64,000 bases of DNA from Candidatus Rokuibacteriota bacterium (GTDB lineage Bacteria; Methylomirabilota; Methylomirabilia; Rokubacteriales; CSP1-6), in the NCBI GenBank assembly GCA_003220535.1, contig QHSU01000055.1:62001-126000 (forward strand). Reading direction: 5' to 3'. The notes below the pieces were generated by a model. It ran no database searches, was not told where the DNA came from, and saw only the letters and a list, made by a program, of their open reading frames with translations. The translations under genes and the position numbers were made by a program. Shown here piece by piece: positions 45,304-54,500 of the stretch; position 1 is the stretch's first letter, and the number at the start of each line of letters is the position of its first letter.

Positions 45304-46113
45304 ATGAAGTCCGCAATCGTCGGCTCACCACACGGAGTCCAGGCGCAGATCGTGAGCGAACTGCCGGTCGTGTCGGTAGCCGAGACGCTCGCTGGCGGGC
45401 TCGGAATCGTGGATCTCTGGTATTGGGACGACGATGAGATCGGTGTTGCGCTGCGGGCCGCGCACGCAGCGCTCATGACGGCTGAGGAACGCGACCGATA
45501 CGAGCGCTTCCGGTTCGAGCGCGACCGCCGGCTGTTCCTGGCTACGCGGGTTTTGGTCCGCACGGTGCTGGGCCGCTATGTGTCCGTCGCGTCCGCCGAC
45601 TGGCGCTTCGCCGCCGGCGTCCACGGCAAGCCGTACGTCGCGCATCCCCGGCTGACGCCGCCGATCCACTTCAACCTCGCCAACACGACCGGGCTGATCG
45701 CCTGCGTGGTCAGCGTCGCTCACGAAGCGGTCGGCGTCGACGTCGAGCGGACGCAAGAGTTGACCGAGGCCATGCCGCTTGCCGAGCGCTACTTCGCAGC
45801 GTCCGAGGTCCAGGCCCTCCGAGCGCTGCCGGCTGCCGAGCAGCCGCGCCGCTTCGTCGCCTACTGGACGTTGAAGGAGAGCTACATCAAGGCACGCGGT
45901 CTCGGCTTGGCGCTGCCCCTCGACCAGTTCTCTTTCCGCGTCGACGACGGGCGGATTCGGGTCGACTTTGACCCCCGGCTTGCCGACGATCCTACCCGCT
46001 GGCGATTCTCGCTCCTCGACATGTCGCCTCAGCACGTCCTCGCGGTCAGCGTTGACACCGGTTGCGCGTCGCTCTCGTTGCGCGTAGCACGGATCGTCCC
46101 GCACGGCGGCTAG
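45304..46113 (+). CDS. Sfp-type 4'-phosphopantetheinyl transferase
   Basis: 269 residues. It transfers phosphopantetheine from CoA to the Ser of carrier domains. Motifs: RFRFERDRRLFLATRVLVR, HFNLANTTGLIACVVS, the magnesium site GVDVERT (near residue 143) and WTLKESYIKARGLGLALPL (near 187). Length of the larger Sfp/EntD type. It is the first gene of the synthetase island and would activate the two PCP domains encoded downstream. The first about 25 residues look unstructured, so a later start is possible. Confidence 0.92.
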   Translation: MKSAIVGSPHGVQAQIVSELPVVSVAETLAGGLGIVDLWYWDDDEIGVALRAAHAALMTAEERDRYERFRFERDRRLFLATRVLVRTVLGRYVSVASADWRFAAGVHGKPYVAHPRLTPPIHFNLANTTGLIACVVSVAHEAVGVDVERTQELTEAMPLAERYFAASEVQALRALPAAEQPRRFVAYWTLKESYIKARGLGLALPLDQFSFRVDDGRIRVDFDPRLADDPTRWRFSLLDMSPQHVLAVSVDTGCASLSLRVARIVPHGG

Positions 46114-46325
46114 AGTCGCGCTTCCCCGGCTTCAGCGTGCTTGCTGCTCACCTGACGGTAGTCACGGTCGTCTTGGGCTAGGGCCGCAGGACGTGGACCT
46201 CGTCGGTGAGCGCGAGAGGCGATGCTCTGGCCGGGCAGCACGATGATGAACTGGCCAGCTCGCGGGCGCCACGCCTTGCCATCGGATGCCTTGTCGAAGA
46301 TCATGGTGCGCGCCGGTGACGACCG
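46114..46325. other. 212-bp gap before the cyclase gene, with a doubtful minus-strand ORF
   Basis: No promoter could be assigned with confidence. A 64-codon minus-strand frame (46304-46110) is open and starts with ATG, but its composition (many Arg, Ala and Gly) is what a GC-rich antisense frame would give. I do not call it a gene. Confidence 0.3.
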
Positions 46326-49300
46326 GTGCCGATGGATTTCGACAATCTCCTGATGCAGGTCGTCGATCTGCTCCGCCGCGAGGGGCGCGTGTCCTATCGC
46401 GCGCTGAAAGTCCGCTTCCAGTTCGACGATGACGTCCTCGAGGCGCTCAAGGACGAGATCATCGACGCCAAGCGGCTGGCTGTCGACGAGAAGGGCAAGC
46501 TGCTCGTCTGGACCGCGACGGGCGCGGCCGCGCCGGTCAGGGAGATCCCGCCGCAAGCGGCGCGCGAGGAGCGCCGCCAACTCACCGTGCTCTTCTGCGA
46601 CCTCGTCGGATCGACGGCGTTGGCGAGCCGTCTCGGCCCGGAGGACTTCCGCGAGGTGGTGCGCGCCTACCAGGCGAGCTGCTCCCAGGTTGTCCAGCGC
46701 TTCGAAGGGCACGTCGCGCAATACCTGGGTGACGGCCTCCTCGTCTACCACGGCTACCCGCAGGCGCACGAGGACGATGCTCAGCGTGCCGTGCGCGCCG
46801 GGCTCGGCATCGTAGAGGCCATCGGCGCGCTGAACACCACGCTGGAGGCGCGGTACGCAGTGCGGATCGCGGTCCGTATCGGCATTCACACCGGCCCCGT
46901 GATTGTCGGCGAGATGGGGGAGGGGGCTCACCGCGAGCAACTCGCCCTCGGCGAGGCACCCAACATCGCGGCCAAGATCCAGGCGCTCACCGCCGCCGAC
47001 ACCGTCGCGATCAGCGAAGTGACGTATCGGCTGACCGAGGGCTATTTCGTCTGCGAGGATCTCGGTGACCGCGCCTTCCAGGCGGGCGTGCCACCACTGC
47101 GTCTCCATCGTGTTCTCAATGAGAGTGAGGCGCGAAGTCGCTGGGAGATCGCCCTTACCGTCGGCCTTCAGCCCATGGTCGATCGTGAGCAGGAACTGAA
47201 GCTGCTCGAACGCTGCTGGGAACGGAGCCGTGACGGGCTCGGGCAGGTGGTGCTGCTGCGCGGCGAGGCGGGCATCGGCAAGTCACGCCTGGTGGAAGCG
47301 ATGCGCGACCACGCGGGCCGCGAGGCCTACACGCTGCTCGGCTTCCGCTGCTCGCCGTACGCGATGCACAGCGCCTTCCATCCTGTGATCGAAGCGATGC
47401 AGCGCTCGCTCGAGTGGCGCCGCGATGACACCCCGGCCGACAGGCTCGCCAAGCTGGAGCGGATGCTCGACGTCGCGCAGCTGCCCCTGCCCGAGGTCGT
47501 CCCGCTTTTCGCCGCCCTCTTGACACTGCCGATGCCCGACACGCGCTACCCGCGGCGCCGGCTGGCCCCGGCGGAGCTCAAACAGCAGACCGTCGAAGCG
47601 CTCGTGACCTGGCTCCTGGCCGAGACCGAGCAACGGCCGGTGTTCGCGGTCTGGGAAGACCTTCACTGGGCCGACCCGTCCACGCTGGAGCTGCTCGACC
47701 TCCTGATTGCGCAAGCGCCAGCGGTGCGCGCGCTCACGCTGCTGACCGCGCGGCTCGAGTTCCAATCGCGCTGGCCGTCGAGCTCGGCGCTGACCCACAT
47801 CACGCTGAGCCGTCTCGGCCAACCTCACGTGGAGGAGATGACCGCCCACCTCACGAAGGGCAAGAGCCTGCCGCCCGAAGTGCTCCGGCAGGTCGTCGCC
47901 AAGACCGACGGCGTGCCGCTCTTCGTCGAGGAGTTACTCAAGATGATCCTGGAATCGCGTCTGCTGCGGGAGACGGCGGACGGCTACGTCCTCGTCGGTC
48001 CGCTGCCGCCGCTCGCGATCCCGGCCACCCTGCGCGACTCGCTGATGGCGCGGCTCGATCGGCTCAGCAGCGCCCGCGAGGTGGCCCAGGTCTGCGCGGT
48101 CCTGGGCCGCGAGTTCAGCTACGAGCTGATTCACGCTGTGGCCCAGATGGACGACGCGACATTGCAAGGGGCGCTCAGGCAGCTCACGGCCGCCGAACTG
48201 ATCCATCAGCGGGGTCGACCGCCCCGCGCGCGCTACGTCTTCAAGCATGCGCTCATCCAGGAGATCGCCTACGAGTCTCTGCTCGAGAGCACGCAGCAGC
48301 AGCATCACCAGCGCATTGCCCAGGTCCTGGCCGAGCGGTTCTCGGACGTGGTCGAGTCGCAACCGGAGCTGCTCGCCTACCACTACACTGCTGCGGGCCT
48401 GACCGAGCAGGCGATCCCGTTCTGGCGCCGGGCCGGCGAGCGTGCCGCCGCGCGCTCGGGAAACGCCGAGGCCATCGGCCACCTGGGCAAGGGGCTGCAG
48501 TTGCTCGCCACGCTACCCGAGACCCCTGAGCGTATGCAGCAGGAGCTCGAGCTGCAGCTGGCGCTCGGCTCGCCGCTGATGATCGTCAAGAGCCAGGCGG
48601 CGCCCGAGGTCGAGCCGGTGTACCGCCGCGCGCACGAGCTGGCCGAGCGCCTGGGCGACCGCGCGAGGGGCTTCGCCGCGCTGATGGGTCTGGCGCGGTT
48701 TGCGATTTCCGCCGGCCGGCTCGGCGCCGCGCGCGAGGTGGCCGAGCAGGCGCTGGCCCTGGCCGACCAACTCGATGATCCGGTGCTGCGCTGGCAATCG
48801 CACCTGACGCTCGGCTCGACCGGTTTCTATGTCGGGCATCTCGAGTCGGCCCGGTCGCACCTCGAGCAAGGCCTCGCGCTCCACAGACCGGACGAGTCTC
48901 GGTTCCAGACCTTCATTACTGCAGGCCATCCGCAGGTCCTCGGGCTCTCCCAGCTCGCCAACACGCTCTGGCTTCTCGGGTACCCGGATCAGGCGCTCCA
49001 GCGAAACGTCGAGGCGCTGGCCGTCACGCGGCGCTCTCCCCATCCGTATACGCTGGCCCGCGCGCTCTACTACGCGGGCTTGCTCTACCGGCGACGGCGC
49101 GAGCCGGCAGCCGCGCAGGAATGCGCCGAGAAGGTGATCGCGCTCTCGCGCGAACACGGGTTCACACGGTGGCTCGGACGTGGGTTCGTCATCCTCGGCT
49201 GGGCGCTCGTCGAGCAGGGCGCAGCGGAAGAGGGTCTGACCAAGCTCCGACGAGGGATCGACGTGTGCCACTCCGTGGCCGACGAGGTCGGAATTCCGGG

Positions 49301-49682
49301 ACTGCTCGCGGCGCTGGCGGAGGGCTATGCCAGAATCGGCGACGCGCTCGCCGGCCTGCCGGTCGTGACGGAGGCGCTGACCGTTGCCGGCAGGACGCGC
49401 GAGGCGTCCTGGGACGCGGAGCTCGTCCGGCTGAGAGGCGAGATGCTCTTGCCGAAGCTCGAAGAGGCGGAGCCGTGCTTCGACCAGGCGCTGGTCATTG
49501 CGCGTGGCCAGCGCGCACGGTCGCTCGAGCTGCGAGCCGCGCTCAGCATGAGCCGATTGCGGGCGTTGCAGGGCCGGCCCGCTGACGGCCGCCGCCAATT
49601 GACCGACGCCTACCGTTGGTTCACCGAAGGGTTCGACACCGGCGACCTGCAGGACGCAAAGGCGGTGCTCGATGCAGGCTGA
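46326..49682 (+). CDS. Class III nucleotidyl cyclase / AAA ATPase / TPR signalling protein
   Basis: 1,118 residues from GTG 46326 (ATG 46332 also fits). An N-terminal small domain (1-65, RRGRVSYRAL-like segment) precedes the class III cyclase domain (about 85-265) with metal Asp92 in FCDLVGSTALA and Asp136 in YLGDGLLVYHGYP. The usual Asn-x3-Arg pair reads NIAAK, with Lys where the transition-state Arg is expected, so activity may be reduced. A STAND-like ATPase follows (Walker A RGEAGIGKSRLVEA near 315, Walker B AVWEDLHWADPSTLELL), then TPR-like helices from about 690 to the end. It overlaps the next gene by 11 nt, so it is co-translated with the biosynthetic enzymes and may control them or respond to their product. 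Confidence 0.88.
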   Translation: MPMDFDNLLMQVVDLLRREGRVSYRALKVRFQFDDDVLEALKDEIIDAKRLAVDEKGKLLVWTATGAAAPVREIPPQAAREERRQLTVLFCDLVGSTALASRLGPEDFREVVRAYQASCSQVVQRFEGHVAQYLGDGLLVYHGYPQAHEDDAQRAVRAGLGIVEAIGALNTTLEARYAVRIAVRIGIHTGPVIVGEMGEGAHREQLALGEAPNIAAKIQALTAADTVAISEVTYRLTEGYFVCEDLGDRAFQAGVPPLRLHRVLNESEARSRWEIALTVGLQPMVDREQELKLLERCWERSRDGLGQVVLLRGEAGIGKSRLVEAMRDHAGREAYTLLGFRCSPYAMHSAFHPVIEAMQRSLEWRRDDTPADRLAKLERMLDVAQLPLPEVVPLFAALLTLPMPDTRYPRRRLAPAELKQQTVEALVTWLLAETEQRPVFAVWEDLHWADPSTLELLDLLIAQAPAVRALTLLTARLEFQSRWPSSSALTHITLSRLGQPHVEEMTAHLTKGKSLPPEVLRQVVAKTDGVPLFVEELLKMILESRLLRETADGYVLVGPLPPLAIPATLRDSLMARLDRLSSAREVAQVCAVLGREFSYELIHAVAQMDDATLQGALRQLTAAELIHQRGRPPRARYVFKHALIQEIAYESLLESTQQQHHQRIAQVLAERFSDVVESQPELLAYHYTAAGLTEQAIPFWRRAGERAAARSGNAEAIGHLGKGLQLLATLPETPERMQQELELQLALGSPLMIVKSQAAPEVEPVYRRAHELAERLGDRARGFAALMGLARFAISAGRLGAAREVAEQALALADQLDDPVLRWQSHLTLGSTGFYVGHLESARSHLEQGLALHRPDESRFQTFITAGHPQVLGLSQLANTLWLLGYPDQALQRNVEALAVTRRSPHPYTLARALYYAGLLYRRRREPAAAQECAEKVIALSREHGFTRWLGRGFVILGWALVEQGAAEEGLTKLRRGIDVCHSVADEVGIPGLLAALAEGYARIGDALAGLPVVTEALTVAGRTREASWDAELVRLRGEMLLPKLEEAEPCFDQALVIARGQRARSLELRAALSMSRLRALQGRPADGRRQLTDAYRWFTEGFDTGDLQDAKAVLDAG

Positions 49683-51522
49683 CGTGCCCTACCGCTGTCT
49701 CCCGGATCTGCTCGCCGCGTGGAGCGCGCGCGCTCCCGAGGCTCCGGCCATCCTGGCACCCGGCCGGGCGCCGCTGACGTACGGAGCGCTGGTGCGCCAC
49801 GCGCAGGAGACTGGGCGAGCGCTCCGTCGTTTTGGCGTCGGCGCCCACGACCGGGTTGCGCTGATCGTTGCCAACGGCCCAGATCTGGCGACGGCGGTGC
49901 TCGAAGTGGCGGCGCACGCAATCGTCGCCCCGCTCAATCCCGATCTCCCCGCGAGCGATCTCGCGGTCGCGCTCGAGGGGCTCCGGGCGAGGACCGTCAT
50001 CTTCCCGGTGGGTCAGGGCGGCGAGGCGCGCGCGCTCGCTCACGCCCTCGGCCTCGCGATCCTCGACCTCGTCCCGCTCGGCGACGGGGCGGCCGGTCTC
50101 TTCGCGTTGCAGGGCAAGCCGCGTTCGTGTGCGGCGGCCGAGGCGCGCGTCGGGTCCGACGACATCGCGGTGCTGCTACACACGAGCGGCACCACCTCGC
50201 GGCCCAAACGGGTGCCGATCACGCACGGCCAGCTCTGCCGCGTCGCGTACGCGACGACGACGGCGCTCGGCGTGACCGCTGCGGACCGCTGCCTCGCGGT
50301 GCCGGGCCTGTTCCACTCCCATGGCGTCGGCACGCTCGCGACGTGCGTGATGGCGGGTAGCAGCATCGCCTGCCTCGAGCACTTCTCGGCGGGCACGTTC
50401 TTCCAGGCGATGGCCGCGTGCGAGCCGACGTGGTACACGGCCGTACCCACGATCCACCACGCGATCCTCGGCGATGCCGCCGCCTACGCCGACACCGTCG
50501 CGCGCTCGCGGCTGCGACTGATTCGCACGGCATCGATGGCGTGCCCACCGTCGCTGATCCGCGCGATCGAGGCGACGTTTCAGGCGCCCGTGATCGAGAC
50601 CCTCGGGATGGCGGAGACCGCCTCGCAGATCGCCTCGAATCCGCTGCCGCCGGGCATCCGGAAGCTCGGCTCGGTGGGCCTGCCGAACGCGCTCGAGCTT
50701 CGGATCGTGGACGAGGTGGGGGCGGTGGTCCCGAGCGGCACCCCGGGAGAGATCATCGTGCGGGGGGCCGGGGTCGTGCGCGGCTACGACGACGATCCGG
50801 AGGCCGATCGACGAGCGTTCGTCGGCGGCTGGTTTCACACGGGCGACCAGGGCTATCTCGACGCGGACGGCTACCTCTACGTCACCGGCCGCCTGAAGGA
50901 GCTGATCAACCGCGGCGGCGCCAAGATCGCGCCGCGAGAGGTGGACGAGGCTCTGATGGAGCATCCGGCGGTGGCGCAGGCCGTCGCGTTCGCGGTGCCG
51001 CATACGCGCCTCGGCGAAGAGGTCGCGGCCGCGGTCGTGCTGCGCCCGGGCACGACGGCGACGGAGCCCGAGATCCGTCAGTACGCGGCGATGCGGCTGG
51101 CCGACTTTAAGGTCCCGCGGCGTGTGCTTGTCCTCGACACGCTGCCCATGGGACCCACGGGCAAGATTCAGCGGAGCGGGCTGGCGCAACGGCTCGCGGC
51201 GGCGTCGCCGACCACGGAGTACACCGCGCCGCGCACCGAGGCGGAGGCGGCGCTCGCCGAAGTCTGGGCACACGTCCTCGACGTTCCGCGCGTCGGCATC
51301 CACGACGACTTCTTCCACCTCGGGGGTGATTCGCTCCAGGCCGCGCGAGTCCTGGCACATGCGAGCGAGATCTTCCGCGCGCCGCTACCGCCCGAGAGCC
51401 TGTTCGCGGCGCCGACCGTCGCTGAACTGGCGCGGCTGATCGATGCTGCGCGCGCGGCACCCGCCGTCTCGCCCGAGCCCTTGACCGCCGCGACGGACGA
51501 GCGCGAGGACATCGCGTTCTGA
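49672..51522 (+). CDS. Stand-alone adenylation (acyl-AMP/CoA ligase-like) plus peptidyl carrier protein
   Basis: 616 residues. The adenylation domain (1-505) has A3 HTSGTTSRPKRVPITHG (Ser and Arg where Gly is common, as in oxalate-CoA-ligase-like enzymes), A5 ETLGMAETASQI, A7 WFHTGDQGYLDADGYLY, A8 GRLKELINRGGAKIAPREV and the A10 Lys in MGPTGKIQR. A PCP domain (about 525-600) has DDFFHLGGDSLQAAR (attachment Ser near 553). It would load a carboxylic or amino acid onto its own carrier and feed the next protein. The relation to CoA ligases suggests an acyl starter; substrate is not predictable by eye. Confidence 0.88.
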   Translation: MQADVPYRCLPDLLAAWSARAPEAPAILAPGRAPLTYGALVRHAQETGRALRRFGVGAHDRVALIVANGPDLATAVLEVAAHAIVAPLNPDLPASDLAVALEGLRARTVIFPVGQGGEARALAHALGLAILDLVPLGDGAAGLFALQGKPRSCAAAEARVGSDDIAVLLHTSGTTSRPKRVPITHGQLCRVAYATTTALGVTAADRCLAVPGLFHSHGVGTLATCVMAGSSIACLEHFSAGTFFQAMAACEPTWYTAVPTIHHAILGDAAAYADTVARSRLRLIRTASMACPPSLIRAIEATFQAPVIETLGMAETASQIASNPLPPGIRKLGSVGLPNALELRIVDEVGAVVPSGTPGEIIVRGAGVVRGYDDDPEADRRAFVGGWFHTGDQGYLDADGYLYVTGRLKELINRGGAKIAPREVDEALMEHPAVAQAVAFAVPHTRLGEEVAAAVVLRPGTTATEPEIRQYAAMRLADFKVPRRVLVLDTLPMGPTGKIQRSGLAQRLAAASPTTEYTAPRTEAEAALAEVWAHVLDVPRVGIHDDFFHLGGDSLQAARVLAHASEIFRAPLPPESLFAAPTVAELARLIDAARAAPAVSPEPLTAATDEREDIAF

Positions 51523-54500
51523 CGACGGGCGAGTTCGTCGCTGCCTTGCGCCGGCTCGGCGTGAACCTCCGCGCCGACGGCGAGCAGGTGCGATGCACGG
51601 CACCGCGCGGCGTGCTCACGCCGTCACTGCGCGAGGAGATCGCTCGCCGCAAGCTGGAGATCCTCCTCCATCTGCGTCATCGGCCCTTGTCGTTCGGGGA
51701 GGAGAGTCTCTGGTTCCTCCAGCAGCTCCAGGGCGATCGCGCGGACTACAACCTTTCCATCGCCGCGCGGCTGCGCGGAGCGCTCGACCCGGCATCGCTC
51801 GCGCGAAGCCTCGAGGTCGTGGCGAGGCGCCACGACATGCTGCGCACGACATTCATGGCGGTCGACGGCCAGCCATTCCGGATCATCGCTGCGGATCCGA
51901 TCGTGACGCTTCCTTTGATCGATCTCGGCGCCTCGCCGGCCGACGTCCGCGAGGCAGAGCTGCACCGCCTGGCCGCCACGGAGACACGACGGCCGTTCGA
52001 CCTCGCGCGCGGTCCATGCTGGCGCACACTCCTGGTCCGCCTCGACGAGCGAGACCACGTGCTGATCGTGGCCAAGCACCAGATCGTTTCGGACGGTTGG
52101 TCGACGCAGGTGTTCTTTCGCGAGCTCGCGGCATGCTACCGATCATTCGCTGCGGCTACCGAGCCGACGCTCGGAGACCTGCCGATGTCCTACGCGGATT
52201 TCGCCGAATGGCAGCGCGCGTCGCTCGAGGGCGACCGGCTCGATGCGCTGCTCGCCTACTGGCGCCGGAGGCTCGCGGGCGCCCCGCAGGCTCTCGATCT
52301 CGCCACCGACTACGCGCGAGGCATCGTCCAGACGAGCGACGACGGCAGGCAGGCACTCACGCTATCCGACGCGCTCTCAGGCGCGCTGCGCGTGCTCAGC
52401 CGCGACGAGGGTGTGACGCCCTTCATGACGCTGCTGGCCGCGTTCGGCGTGCTTCTCCATCACTATACCGGGCAGGACGACGTGCTGGTGGGTTCGCCCA
52501 ACGCCGGACGGAATCGGCCGGAGTTGGCCTCTCTGATCGGCTTCTTCGTGAACACGCTCGTCCTTCGGCTGAACCTCTCGGGCGATCCGACGTTTCGCGA
52601 GCTGCTCCACCGTGTGCGCGAGACGGCGGTGAGCGCCTACGCGCACCAGGACTTGCCGTTCGAGCTGCTGGTCGAGCACCTCCGGCCACCGCGCGATGTC
52701 TCCCGCACGCCGATCTTCCACGCTTTCTTCGACATGAACGCGTTTGCCTCGGGTCGTCTCGAGTTCGGCGACCTGACGCTCGAGATCACGCGGCTCCACG
52801 AGCCCGCCGCGAAGTTCGACCTCTCGCTGAACGTCGCCGACGAGCCCACCGGGCTCCGACTCGTCCTCTCGTACAACGCCGCCCTGTTCGACGACGCCAC
52901 CGTGGTCGCGATGCTCGAGCGCTACCGCATGTGGCTCGAGGCGATCGTGTCCGATCGGACGCGTCGGCTCTCGCGGTCTCCGTGGACCCATGCACCGTCC
53001 CGCGGCGCGCCACCGCCGGCGTACCTCGCCGGTGTCGGCCCCTCACTGGTGTCGCGTTTCGAGACCGAAGTGCGGCGACGTCCAGATGCGATCGCGATCG
53101 ACACCGGACGCGAGGTATGGAGCTACGCGGATCTGAATCGGCGGGCCCACCGGTTGGCGCTGGCGCTGCTGGCACGCCGGGGTCGCGACGGTGAGCGGGT
53201 GGCGCTGCTGTTCGAGCACGAGGCTCAAATGATCGCCGCGATCCTCGGGGTGCTGAAGGCCGGAAAGACGTACGTCGCCCTCGATCCGCTGGACCCGGAC
53301 GAGCGCCTTCGCTGGCTCCTCGGAGACGCCGAGGCCTCCGGGCTCGTGACCGACGCCGACCACGTGGTGACCGCGCGCGATCTGGCGGGGTCGAGGCTTG
53401 CCGTGCTGGACGTGGACGATCTCGGGGACCCCCCGACGAACGAAGACGTCGATCGCACCGTCGATCCCGACGCGCTGGCATACATCCTCTACACCTCAGG
53501 GTCGACTGGACGCCCGAAAGGTGTCATGCAGACGCACAGGAACGTCGGCTATTTCATCACGACGTACGCCGAGCATCTGAAGCTCGCCCACGGCGATCGG
53601 TTGACGTTGCTCCCGCGCTATGGATCAGACGCCGGCGTGATGGACATCTTCGGGGCACTCTTGACCGGCGCCGCGCTGGTCCCCTTTGATCTGCGTCGTC
53701 AGGAGATCGCGGCACTTGCGCGCTGGCTCGCGCGCCAGGCGATCACCGTCTATCACTCGACGCCGACGGTCTACCGGCATTTCCTGCGGAGCTTGACCGC
53801 GACGGAGGTATTTCCCTCGCTGCGCCGCATCGTGATAGGCGGCGAGGCCGTGCTCCGAGACGACATCGAGCGCGGCCGTCGACATTTCCCGCCGGCGTGC
53901 GTGTTCGTGAACGCGTTCGGTCCGACGGAGTCGACGCTGGCGCTGATGTACTCCGCCGACCGCCACACGCAGATCAAGCGGTTCGCCGTGCCCGTCGGCC
54001 GTCCGGTGCCTGGCACCGACGTCTGGTTACTGAATGATGCGGGGGTGCCGATGGACGGCCACGGCGTTGGTGAGATCGCCATCCGCAGCCCGTACGTCTC
54101 GCCCGGCTACTGGCGGCAGCCCGATCTGACAGCGGCGGCCTTTCGAGCCGATCCCGCTGGCGGGCAGACGCGTGTGTACCACACCGGCGACCTCGGCCGC
54201 CGGCTGCCCGACGGCAACGTCGAATACGTCGGCCGCAAGGACTGGCAACTGAAGGTGCGAGGCCATCGAGTCGAGCCCGGTGAGATCGAGACCGCGCTGC
54301 GCGAGCATTCGGCGATTCGCGACGCCGCGGTGGTGGCGGAGGCGAGCTCGGGTGGGGAGGCGCGGCTCGTGGCGTATATCGTGCCGGCGCTGACGTCGGC
54401 GCCAGAGGGCCCTGAGCTACGCCGCTGGCTGCAACGGAAATTGCCCCCACATATGCTCCCGGCGGCCTTTGTCACGCGCCCGGAGTTGCCGCTCACGTCA

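Noticed and set aside
46110..46304. 64-codon minus-strand ORF before the cyclase gene
   Set aside because: No ribosome site or family resemblance, composition fits a chance frame.
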